A stretch of 64,000 nucleotides of DNA from PALSA-693 sp963834725 (GTDB lineage Bacteria; Actinomycetota; Acidimicrobiia; Acidimicrobiales; Palsa-688). Both the position numbers and the translations under genes were made by a program. Positions 16,862-24,592 of this stretch are shown in pieces; the first letter of the stretch is position 1, and the number at the start of each line of letters is the position of its first letter. A model generated the notes under the pieces. The model saw only the letters and a program-made list of their open reading frames with translations. It had not been told where the DNA came from and ran no database searches. The stretch lies in assembly GCA_963834725.1 (NCBI GenBank), contig CAWICN010000001.1, positions 4,278,001 through 4,342,000 on the forward strand, given 5' to 3'.

Positions 16862-19180
16862 CTAAGCCGGCTGCGCCTCCCGTGCGCCCTGAATGGCTCG
16901 CCACACCCGCTCGGGTGTGCAAGGCATGTCGATGTGGGTGATCCCGAGGTGGGACAGCGCGTCGACCACCGCGTTCTGGACGGCCGGAGTCGATCCGATG
17001 GTGCCCGATTCGCCGATGCCCTTGGCGCCAAGAGGATTGCGGGGGCTTGGGGTTTCGGTGTTGGACACCTCAAAGCTCGAAAACTCGCTGGCGGCGGGCA
17101 TGGTGTAGTCCATCAGGTTGGACGTGAGCGGGTTGCCGTCCTCGTCGTACTGCACCCACTCGAACAGCGCTTGGGCGACACCCTGGGCGATACCACCATG
17201 TTGCTGGCCGCGCACGAGGAGCGGATTGAGAATGCGTCCGCAATCGTCCACGGCAATATGGCGCCGCATGGTCACTTGCCCGGTTTCGGTGTCGACATCG
17301 ACCACCGAGACGTGGGTGCCGAATGGGAAGGTGGAGTTGGTGCCGTCGAAGTCGCCCTCATGACGCAGCGGGCCCGGCTCGAGACCCTCGGGAAGTCGGT
17401 CCTTGTCCCGGGACGCGCTCGCGATCTCTGTCCACGTCACGGTGCGACCCGGTACCCCGGCCACATGCGCGCCGTCCTCCCCGGTGACGATGTCTTCGGG
17501 GCTGGCTTCCATCAGATGGCCGGCGATCTGCTGTACCCGGACGAGCACCTCCTTGGACGCGGCCAGCACGGCGTTGCCAGCTGTCTGCAGTGAGCGCGAG
17601 CCCATGGTGCCGGCGCCGCGGGGCACTGTGGCCGTGTCGGAGTTGACGAGCCGAATCTTGTTCATGGGAATGCCGAGCACGTCACTGGCGACCATGGCGA
17701 ACGCGGTGTGGTGGCCCTGGCCGTGGGCGCTGGTGCCCACCGCCATCGAAGCCGTGCCGTCATCGTGGACTTCGACCGCTCCGTATTCGGTGTGGAGTCC
17801 GAGGGGAGCGGTGACCTCGACGTAACTCGAGATGCCGATTCCGACCTGCACCCGATCGCCGGCTTCCCGCCGGCGGGTCTGCTCAGCCCGCAGCTCCTCG
17901 TAGCCGGCGACGGCCAGGGCCGCGTCGAGCGCCTTGGCGTACTCGCCCGAGTCATACGACCCGCCGGTCGTGGTCGTCAGGGGGAAGGCAGCCGGATCCA
18001 GGAAGTTGCGCCGCCGGATCTCGGCCGGGTCGATGCCGAGTTGATCGGCAGCCACATCGAGGACCCGCTCGATGAGCTGGGTGGCTTCGGGCCGGCCGGC
18101 GCCCCGATAGGCGCCGATGGGTGGCAGGTTGGTGGCCACGGTCGTGCCCTGGAAGCGCACCTTGGGGACGTCATAGACGCCCACCACCATCAGTTGGGTG
18201 AGCATCGGCAACACGGCGCCGATCGCGGGATAGGCGCCGCCTGACGCCACCACGCTGGCGTCCAGCCCGACGATCTTTCCGTCGTTGGTGAGCCCCAGCT
18301 TGGCCGTCATGGTGAAGTCGCGGCCCTGAACCAGCGCCACCATATCCTCGGACCGGGTTTCCACCCACTTGACCGGCCGGCCCAGCCGCATCGCCGCCGC
18401 GGCCGCCACCAGGTACTCCACGTACACGGCCGCTTTGGGGCCGAAGCCGCCGCCGACCCAGGGGCACACCACGCGCACCAGGTCGGGCTCCAGCCCGAGC
18501 ACGCCGGTCAAAGCAGGCTGGACGGAGTGCGGGGCCTGGTGGGAGATCCAGCAGGTGATGCCGCCGGCCGGCTCGCCCGGCACCATCAGACAGCCGTTGG
18601 GCTCCATCGGCACCCCGGCCAGACGCTGGCTCACCATCGACACCTCGGCCACGGCGTCGGCGCCCACCAGCGGGTCGTCATCCGGGCCGAAAGAGGTGCC
18701 GAAACACACGTTGCTGCCCGCTTCGGGGAAAAGCAGTTCCGCATCCGCCGCCACCGCCTCTCCCTGGGTCAACACCACCGGCAGAGGATCGATATCGACG
18801 ACGACAGTTTCGGCCGCGTCAACCGCCTGGGGGCCCGATTCGGCGACGATCGCCGCCACGATGTCGCCGACAAACCGGACCCGATCGGTGGCGAACACGG
18901 GCCGGTTGAAAGTCGCCGGCAGCATCGGGAAGCCCTGGAAGGGCTCCAGCCCCAGATCATCACCTTGGGCGTGATAGACCGCCAGGACGCCGGGCATACC
19001 GCGGGCCTCATCCACATCCACCGAGCGAAGCGTGCCGTGGGCGACCGATGACCGCACGAAGACTATCCTCGCTGCCCCGGACGACTCGAGATCGTCGACG
19101 TACTTGGCCGCGCCGGTGAGCAAGGCCGGATCTTCCAGCCGGACAACCGCATTCCCGAGGATTGAACCGGATTCGGCCAT
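16862..19180 (-). CDS. Xanthine dehydrogenase-family molybdopterin-binding subunit (CoxL form II-like)
   Basis: The product has 772 aa, normal for the large subunit. The N-terminal a/b hammerhead domain starts with LEDPALLTGAAKYVDDLE. Molybdenum cofactor motifs follow: VGGGFGPKA, then GAYRGAGRPEA, which is the form II type of active-site loop (form I CO dehydrogenase has AYRCSFR). GTSAHGQGHHT comes next, and near the end GIGESG carries the catalytic Glu. Such subunits hydroxylate purines, aldehydes or other heterocycles and normally work with FAD and 2Fe-2S subunits, but neither is adjacent here. ATG 19180 follows AAGGGGGT. The exact substrate cannot be assigned. Confidence 0.9.
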   Translation of the reverse strand: MAESGSILGNAVVRLEDPALLTGAAKYVDDLESSGAARIVFVRSSVAHGTLRSVDVDEARGMPGVLAVYHAQGDDLGLEPFQGFPMLPATFNRPVFATDRVRFVGDIVAAIVAESGPQAVDAAETVVVDIDPLPVVLTQGEAVAADAELLFPEAGSNVCFGTSFGPDDDPLVGADAVAEVSMVSQRLAGVPMEPNGCLMVPGEPAGGITCWISHQAPHSVQPALTGVLGLEPDLVRVVCPWVGGGFGPKAAVYVEYLVAAAAAMRLGRPVKWVETRSEDMVALVQGRDFTMTAKLGLTNDGKIVGLDASVVASGGAYPAIGAVLPMLTQLMVVGVYDVPKVRFQGTTVATNLPPIGAYRGAGRPEATQLIERVLDVAADQLGIDPAEIRRRNFLDPAAFPLTTTTGGSYDSGEYAKALDAALAVAGYEELRAEQTRRREAGDRVQVGIGISSYVEVTAPLGLHTEYGAVEVHDDGTASMAVGTSAHGQGHHTAFAMVASDVLGIPMNKIRLVNSDTATVPRGAGTMGSRSLQTAGNAVLAASKEVLVRVQQIAGHLMEASPEDIVTGEDGAHVAGVPGRTVTWTEIASASRDKDRLPEGLEPGPLRHEGDFDGTNSTFPFGTHVSVVDVDTETGQVTMRRHIAVDDCGRILNPLLVRGQQHGGIAQGVAQALFEWVQYDEDGNPLTSNLMDYTMPAASEFSSFEVSNTETPSPRNPLGAKGIGESGTIGSTPAVQNAVVDALSHLGITHIDMPCTPERVWRAIQGAREAQPA

Positions 19181-19443
19181 GGGACCCCCTTAGTCGTAGC
19201 TTTCGGCGATGACACTAGTGCTTCCGATCTGAACCACGTTGATGATCTTCCTCTTGAAAGACCTCTGAGCAGTCAGGGCGTGGCGGTCCACGACAGTGGA
19301 CTTCGATCATCAACGTCGTTGAGACTCGAAGCGGTAGCGCAACCCGGCGGACCAAGTCGAGGAAGGCCGCGGTTGTCGGTCACCCCGCGCCAAACCTGCG
19401 TGCTACGAATGCGGAGCACATTGCCCGAGGGAGGTAACGGGAC
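19181..19443. promoter_or_regulatory. Divergent intergenic region with inverted repeats
   Basis: The gap between the molybdenum hydroxylase and nitrilase-like genes carries a 12-bp perfect inverted repeat, acgttgatgatc (19236-19247) and gatcatcaacgt (19305-19316). It also has a 6-bp-stem hairpin gtccac-gaca-gtggac (19286-19301). They could be operators for both divergent genes. A ribosome binding site gggagg (19430-19435) serves the nitrilase-like gene. Confidence 0.5.
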
Positions 19444-20511
19444 ATGGTGGAGCCGTACATGGCCGTCGGATTGATCCCGACGGTGCGGGGGATCCGGACC
19501 CGGTCCGACATCGAGATCAACATCGAGCACCTGCGGCATCTGGCCAAGGCTGCCGCGTGGCTGTCGAGCCTGTCCATCCCGGTCCGCCTGATCGCGTTAC
19601 CCGAGGGGGCGCTCCAGGCGTTCAACGATGAGGTCCTGGATCTCGATCACGCCACCTTTGCCCGGGAATGCGCTATCGACATTCCGGGGCCGGAAACGGA
19701 GGCACTGGGCCAACTGGCCCGCACCTATCAGTCGTTTTTGATCGCTCAGGCCAAGGCCCGCCATCCCGACTGGCCGGACCGCTTTTTCAACGTAGGGTTC
19801 ATCCTGGATCCGCAGGGCGAAGTGATCCTGCAGCACTACAAGGTCTCGCCCCTCTTTCCCGTGGAGCATTCGGTCTGTCCGCACGACATCTACGACTGGT
19901 GGGTCGAGCGTTATGGAAACTCCCTGGACGCGTTCTGGCCGGTCGTCGACACCGAGATCGGCCGGCTCGGGATCATGATGGCCAACGAGGGCTCGTATCC
20001 GGAAAACGCCCGGGCGTTGGCGCTCAACGGCGCCGAGGTCGTCTACCGGGCGTCGTACCCGCACCCCGCCACGGGTAACGACTACTTCGAGATCCAGAGC
20101 CGGGCCCGGGCCCTGGACAACAACTTCTACGTGGTTGCGCCCAACATGGGTACCTACTACCTCACCCCCGACGAGGACACCCCGATCGACACCTTCGGCG
20201 GTCGCTCGTGCATCATCGATTACAAGGGCCGCATCGTCGGCCGGCAGGATTACGGCGCCGGGTCCACCTATGTGGCTGGCCCGATCAACATCCCGGCGCT
20301 GCGGCACCATCGAGCCTCGGCCCAGTGGGACAACTGGCTCAAGGACGTCCGTACCGAGCTGTACGGGATCCTGTACGACCGGCCCATCTACCCGAAGAAC
20401 CTGTACCTCGATCGGCCACCGTACAACCACGCCGAGTACCGACAGCACGTCAACCAGCGTCAGGTCGCCCTGCTCCAGGAGCGGGGCGTCTGGGTTCCCC
20501 CGGACCGGTAG
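19444..20511 (+). CDS. Nitrilase-superfamily protein with the catalytic Cys replaced by Ala
   Basis: The product has 355 aa and shows the carbon-nitrogen hydrolase fold markers. Glu54 lies in IALPEGAL, Lys133 in QHYKVSPLFP, and the strand-turn region reads RLGIMMANEGSYPENARALA. In active nitrilases and amidases this last segment is G-x-x-x-C-x-(D/E), with Cys as nucleophile. Here the codon at 19981-19983 is GCC (Ala180), so the usual thiol chemistry is not possible. The remaining fold (NGAEVVYRAS, SRARALDNNFYVVAPN) is well kept, which argues for a retained non-classical function. ATG 19444 has GGGAGG nine bases upstream. Confidence 0.85.
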   Translation: MVEPYMAVGLIPTVRGIRTRSDIEINIEHLRHLAKAAAWLSSLSIPVRLIALPEGALQAFNDEVLDLDHATFARECAIDIPGPETEALGQLARTYQSFLIAQAKARHPDWPDRFFNVGFILDPQGEVILQHYKVSPLFPVEHSVCPHDIYDWWVERYGNSLDAFWPVVDTEIGRLGIMMANEGSYPENARALALNGAEVVYRASYPHPATGNDYFEIQSRARALDNNFYVVAPNMGTYYLTPDEDTPIDTFGGRSCIIDYKGRIVGRQDYGAGSTYVAGPINIPALRHHRASAQWDNWLKDVRTELYGILYDRPIYPKNLYLDRPPYNHAEYRQHVNQRQVALLQERGVWVPPDR

Positions 20512-20615
20512 CCCGGACCGTAAGACCGGACCGCAAGCCCGGACAGGGAGCCCGGACCGACAGCCTGGACCGCCAGCTCGGACCGCCAGCCCGGACCGGC
20601 AGCCTGGACCGTTAG
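20512..20615 (+). repeat. Degenerate 15-bp tandem repeat (cccggaccg units)
   Basis: About seven imperfect copies of a 15-bp unit (agcccggaccgncag) begin right after the nitrilase-like stop codon. The period of 15 keeps frame with the gene, so the array probably arose by slippage at the gene end. Confidence 0.8.
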
Positions 20616-20621
20616 ACGGCC

Positions 20622-20658
20622 TTGACATGTGACCATATGGTCACCTAAGGTATGAAGG
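20622..20658 (+). promoter_or_regulatory. Promoter with embedded 16-bp palindromic operator, leaderless start
   Basis: A -35 box TTGACA (20622-20627) and a -10 box TAAGGT (20646-20651) are separated by 18 nt. A perfect 16-bp palindrome, GTGACCATATGGTCAC (20629-20644), fills the spacer. The GTG start codon lies seven bases after the -10 box, so the mRNA is expected to be leaderless. The position suggests autorepression by the ArsR-type protein encoded just downstream. Confidence 0.75.
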
Positions 20659-21405
20659 GTGGATCCGGTGTTTCGAGCCCTGGCCGATCCGACCCGGCGA
20701 AGCCTGCTTGACGAGCTGTTCCGGGAGGATGGGCAAACGCTCGGGACGCTCGCCGAGCGATTCTCGATGACGCGCTTCGGGGTGATGAAGCACCTGAAGG
20801 TGCTCGAGGAGGCGGGCCTGGTGGCCGCCCGGCGGCATGGGCGGGAGAAGCACCACTTCCTGAACCCCGTCCCCATCAGGCTGATCCACGACCGGTGGGT
20901 AAGTAAGTACGCCGAGCCCTGGGCGGCGACGCTCAGCGGGCTCAAGGCGAGATTGGAGAGTCAGATGGAGAAGGTGTACGAGATCTACATCCGCACCACG
21001 CCGGACCGGCTGTGGGAGGCCATCACCGATCCGGATATCCGGGCCAACTACAACTTCGGGGCCCGGGTCGTTTCCGACTGGAAGCCGGGCTCGGCCATTA
21101 AGATGCACAGTCCGACCGGCCTCCTCGGTGGCGGTGAGGTCCTCGAGGTCAACCCGCCCCACCGGTTGGTTCATACCATGACCGCCCTGTGGGACGACGA
21201 GGTCCGCGCCGAGGGGTCGTCCCGCGTGACGTGGCTGATCGAGCCGGTTGCCGACTCCTGCCGCCTGACGCTCGTCCACGACGAGCTTCGGGAGGGCGCC
21301 AACGAGCAACTCTACGGAGGCTGGCCGATGATCCTGTCCGGGCTCAAGACCTGGCTGGAGACGGGCGAACGCCTCACCACTCCCGGTTCCCTCATGTACG
21401 AGTGA
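20659..21405 (+). CDS. ArsR-family regulator fused to an AHSA1/SRPBCC domain
   Basis: The product has 248 aa. Residues 1-100 are a winged helix of ArsR type (FRALADPTRRSLLDELF ... SMTRFGVMKHLKVLEEAGLV). Residues from about 104 form an SRPBCC/AHSA1 ligand-binding domain (VYEIYIRTTPDRLWEAITDP ... SGLKTWLETGE). No classic metal-binding Cys pair is seen, so an organic or hydrophobic ligand held by the SRPBCC cavity is a fair guess. Start GTG 20659 sits immediately behind its promoter. A palindrome between the promoter boxes makes self-repression likely. A split version of the same pair occurs at 34704-35544. Confidence 0.9.
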   Translation: MDPVFRALADPTRRSLLDELFREDGQTLGTLAERFSMTRFGVMKHLKVLEEAGLVAARRHGREKHHFLNPVPIRLIHDRWVSKYAEPWAATLSGLKARLESQMEKVYEIYIRTTPDRLWEAITDPDIRANYNFGARVVSDWKPGSAIKMHSPTGLLGGGEVLEVNPPHRLVHTMTALWDDEVRAEGSSRVTWLIEPVADSCRLTLVHDELREGANEQLYGGWPMILSGLKTWLETGERLTTPGSLMYE

Positions 21406-21430
21406 CGCGCTGGCCGGTCACCCGGCCTCG

Positions 21431-22882
21431 ATGCCGCTGCTCCTTCTAGAGTTTCGAGGGGTGGACGACGATCTGGCCTACGCCGATGTGTTCACCCTGC
21501 GGCGCAGCCGCGTCCCGGCCCGGGTCCTGATCGACAATCTCCTGGAACGGATCGCGGCCCTCGACGCTCCCGAATCCCCTACGGCTCTCCGTAGCGTGAT
21601 CGCCATCTCCGAAACCGCCCGCGACGAGGCCCTGGCCTGCGATGCGACCGGCGCTCAGGGCCCGTTGCACGGCGTGCCGGTCCTGGTGAAGGACAACATC
21701 GAGGTTCGCGGCCTGCCGTCCACGGCCGGCGCTACCAGCCTGGCCGGTCGTCCCGCCACTGCCGATGCGCCACTCGTCGGTCGGCTGCGGGATGCCGGTG
21801 CCATCATCCTCGGGACCACCAACCTCTCGGAGTGGGCCAATATACGGTCCATCCGTTCAACGTCGGGCTGGTCGGCGATTGGTGGGCTCACTGGCAACCC
21901 CTGGGCGCTGGACCGGAACGCTGGTGGTTCCTCCTCGGGCTCCGGAGCCGCCGTGGCGGCCGGTCTGGCCCCGCTGTCGATCGGAACCGAGACGGACGGG
22001 TCGATCACATGCCCCGCCTCACTAAACGGGGTCGCCGGGATCAAACCGACCGTGGGCGCCGTACCCGCTCAAGGGGTCGTACCGATCAGTGCCAGCCAGG
22101 ACAGCCCCGGTCCCATGGCGCGCACCGTCGAAGAAGTGGCCCTCCTCCTGGAGGTGCTTGCGGTCATCCCGGGGATCGTGGACCGGGTCCGGCGTGGTGT
22201 CCGAGGCCTCCGGATCGGTCGGGCCGGGACGTGGCGCACTGGCCATCCCGCGACCGACGACCTGTTTGACGCCACTGTGGACCGCTTGCAAGCGGTGGGG
22301 GCGACCCTGACCGAGGCGCGCCCGGCAGTTCCGGGTGCCGCGGAAGAGCAGGACGAGATGACCGTCCTGCTCTGCGAGCTGTTTGACGGGATGGCTGCAT
22401 ACCTGCCGACCAGAGGTCCCGGGGGGCCCCAGGACCTGGCCGAGGTCGTCCTCCACGAGCGCAAGCACGCCTCGGTCGAGCTGGCGCACTTCGGGCACGA
22501 TCTCTTCGAGCGGGCCCTCGAACTCGGCGGTACTGCGAATCCCGCCTACTCGGTGGCCCGGGCTCGCAATCTGGCCTGGGCTATTGACAGCTGCCTCCGG
22601 CCTGCGATGGCCGACGTCGATGTGCTCATTGCACCCACTTACGGCCCCCCGTGGAAGAGCGACCTGGTAATTGGCGGGCACCCGGCGCTGGGCTCATCCG
22701 TGACGATGGCTCCCGCCATCGCCGGGTGGCCGATCGCGACGGCGCCGATCGGGCTGGTCGAGGGATTGCCGGTCGGGATGGGTGCCGTCGGCCGGCCTGG
22801 CTCGGAGGGACTGCTCCTCGCCGTCTGTCGCGCCGTCGAAAAGCCTGCTCGGCCGTCCTGGCGCCAACCGGAGCGCGGCTAA
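21431..22882 (+). CDS. Amidase (amidase signature family)
   Basis: The product has 483 aa. The Ser-cisSer-Lys triad is visible: Lys in PVLVKDNIEV, cis-Ser in IGTETDGSITCPAS and nucleophile Ser in the following part of the signature GGSSSGSGAAVAAGLAP. The family hydrolyses amides, including aryl-acyl amides and GatA-type substrates; no GatB or GatC is nearby, so a catabolic amidase is more likely. The ATG at 21431 lacks a clear ribosome binding site. GTG 21461 (residue 11) is an equally good start. The stop overlaps the stop of the converging LLM gene. Confidence 0.88.
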   Translation: MPLLLLEFRGVDDDLAYADVFTLRRSRVPARVLIDNLLERIAALDAPESPTALRSVIAISETARDEALACDATGAQGPLHGVPVLVKDNIEVRGLPSTAGATSLAGRPATADAPLVGRLRDAGAIILGTTNLSEWANIRSIRSTSGWSAIGGLTGNPWALDRNAGGSSSGSGAAVAAGLAPLSIGTETDGSITCPASLNGVAGIKPTVGAVPAQGVVPISASQDSPGPMARTVEEVALLLEVLAVIPGIVDRVRRGVRGLRIGRAGTWRTGHPATDDLFDATVDRLQAVGATLTEARPAVPGAAEEQDEMTVLLCELFDGMAAYLPTRGPGGPQDLAEVVLHERKHASVELAHFGHDLFERALELGGTANPAYSVARARNLAWAIDSCLRPAMADVDVLIAPTYGPPWKSDLVIGGHPALGSSVTMAPAIAGWPIATAPIGLVEGLPVGMGAVGRPGSEGLLLAVCRAVEKPARPSWRQPERG

Positions 22883-23958
22883 CCGGACCGGCCCGGGCTC
22901 GCCCCTGTCCGCTCCCCGTCGGCTGCTGTTCGGCCCGGGCTGCGCAAGCCCGCCCGTTCGGCCACCAGCTCGAAGCTGCGCAGCCGCTCGGCGTGGTCCC
23001 AGACATTCGTCGTGATCATCAACTCGTTGGCGTGGGTGCGGTCGAGCAGTTCGTCGAGCTGCATCGCCACCCCGTCGGGGTCGCCCACTACATGGGACCC
23101 GGTGAAGCTGTTCACGATGAGGTGGTCGTTGGGCGTGTAGGTGTAGGCGGCAGCCTCCTCGGGGCTCGGGAGCTGGCCCGGCCGTCCGGTGCGCAGGCGA
23201 AGCATCGACAGTTTGGACGACCCATGGAGGTAGCGAGCCCGTGAGTCGGTATCGGCGCAGATCACCGCTACCCCGATGAGCGCATACGGTCCCGCCAGCC
23301 GCTGCGACGGTCGAAAGCAATCTCGGTACAGCTGTAGCGCCGGCTCGGTGTTCGCAGACGAGAAATGGTGGGCGAACGCGAACGGAAGGCCGAGAAGGCC
23401 GGCCACCTGGGCGCTGTACCCGCTCGAACCCAGCAACCAGATGTCCGGCTGGTTGCCTTGCGCGGGCACCGCCCGGATCTGGCCGAACGGGTGCCCGTCG
23501 GGCCACGTACCCCCGAAGAAACTCAGCAGCTCGGACAGCTGCTCGGGGAAGTCATCGGCCGACAGAGCCTCCGCGCTGCGACGCAGGGCCAGCGCCGTGA
23601 TCTGATCGGTCCCTGGCGCCCGCCCGAGCCCGAGGTCGATGCGCCCCGGATGTAGCGCTTCCAGCATCCCGAACTGTTCCGCAACCACCAGGGGGGCGTG
23701 GTTGGGCAGCATCACCCCGCCCGAGCCGACCCGCAAGGTGGTGGTCGCCGACGCCAGGTGCCCGATGAGCACGGCCGGCGCCGAACTGGCGATGCCGGGC
23801 ATGTTGTGATGCTCCGCCACCCACAGACGGTGGTAGCCCCAGGCTTCCACACGGCGGGCCAGGTCGATGCTGTTGCGTAGGGCCTGGCCCGACGTTGACC
23901 CGCTCGGCACGGGCGCCAGGTCCAGCACCGACAACGGAACGGAATGCGTCAAACCCAT
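22879..23958 (-). CDS. LLM-class flavin-dependent oxidoreductase (MsnO8-like)
   Basis: The product has 359 aa. It opens with the family pattern VPLSVLDLAPVPSGSTSGQA. YHRLWVAEHHNMPGIASSAP and VGSGGVMLPNHAPLVVAEQF are signatures of luciferase-like monooxygenases of the alkanal monooxygenase-like group. Members use FMN or F420. ATG 23958 is chosen because the open frame upstream to 24126 encodes only a basic, low-complexity extension. It converges on the amidase with overlapping stop codons. The substrate is unknown. Confidence 0.88.
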   Translation of the reverse strand: MGLTHSVPLSVLDLAPVPSGSTSGQALRNSIDLARRVEAWGYHRLWVAEHHNMPGIASSAPAVLIGHLASATTTLRVGSGGVMLPNHAPLVVAEQFGMLEALHPGRIDLGLGRAPGTDQITALALRRSAEALSADDFPEQLSELLSFFGGTWPDGHPFGQIRAVPAQGNQPDIWLLGSSGYSAQVAGLLGLPFAFAHHFSSANTEPALQLYRDCFRPSQRLAGPYALIGVAVICADTDSRARYLHGSSKLSMLRLRTGRPGQLPSPEEAAAYTYTPNDHLIVNSFTGSHVVGDPDGVAMQLDELLDRTHANELMITTNVWDHAERLRSFELVAERAGLRSPGRTAADGERTGASPGRSG

Positions 23959-24043
23959 GCTCCGCCCAACGCCCCGGTGCGTCAGCGTCTTCCGCTCGCT
24001 CGGCGGCGGCGGTCCCTGAGCCCGTCGGGGCCGCCGTCGAGCG

Positions 24044-24406
24044 TCACCCGAGTCGCGAGGTTTTGATGACGGCGCGCTGATGGGTACCGGTGGACACTTG
24101 CCCGCGGGGGCCCTCAACGCGGACATCGAACTCGAGGCGCCGCTTCTCCAGGCTCTTCAACTGACACCAAACGGTGATGTGCTCCCCGGCGTTCACCGCC
24201 GCCTCGTGGCTCACGCACACGTGGGTGCCGACCGAGGTCTCGTCCTCATCGAGATGGCGCTGGGTCAGACCCAGGCAGGTCCCCTCGATCAGGCCGATCA
24301 TGCTCGGCGTCGAAAGGACCGCCACGGGCAGGTGAGCCGGGGACATGTCAGCCAGGACCTCGTAGTCCCGAATGTCTTCGATCCCCGGAGCCAAGGAGTC
24401 CTGCAT
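24044..24406 (-). CDS. Hotdog-fold thioesterase (fluoroacetyl-CoA thioesterase FlK-like)
   Basis: The product has 120 aa, the usual single-hotdog length. AVLSTPSMIGLIEGTCLG carries the Thr and Glu, and THVCVSHEAAVNAGE carries the His region, as in FlK-type thioesterases. The family hydrolyses acyl-CoA esters. Whether it acts on fluoroacetyl-CoA cannot be judged from sequence; most homologues are general acyl-CoA thioesterases. It precedes the LLM gene on the same strand by 85 bp. Confidence 0.82.
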   Translation of the reverse strand: MQDSLAPGIEDIRDYEVLADMSPAHLPVAVLSTPSMIGLIEGTCLGLTQRHLDEDETSVGTHVCVSHEAAVNAGEHITVWCQLKSLEKRRLEFDVRVEGPRGQVSTGTHQRAVIKTSRLG

Positions 24407-24592
24407 GGGCTCATCCTGTCATACCGGTCACTCCGGCGACACGGCCGCCCGGTCCCACGCCAGGCCGCCCAGGCCGCCTGCAGCCGGCCGGACCGAAACC
24501 AGCAGACTTTCAGGAATGTCTCATGGCTTTCATAGCTCGGCGCCGTGTACTGGAGATTGCGCTCGGTATCGAGCATGCGATCAGGAGATGTA

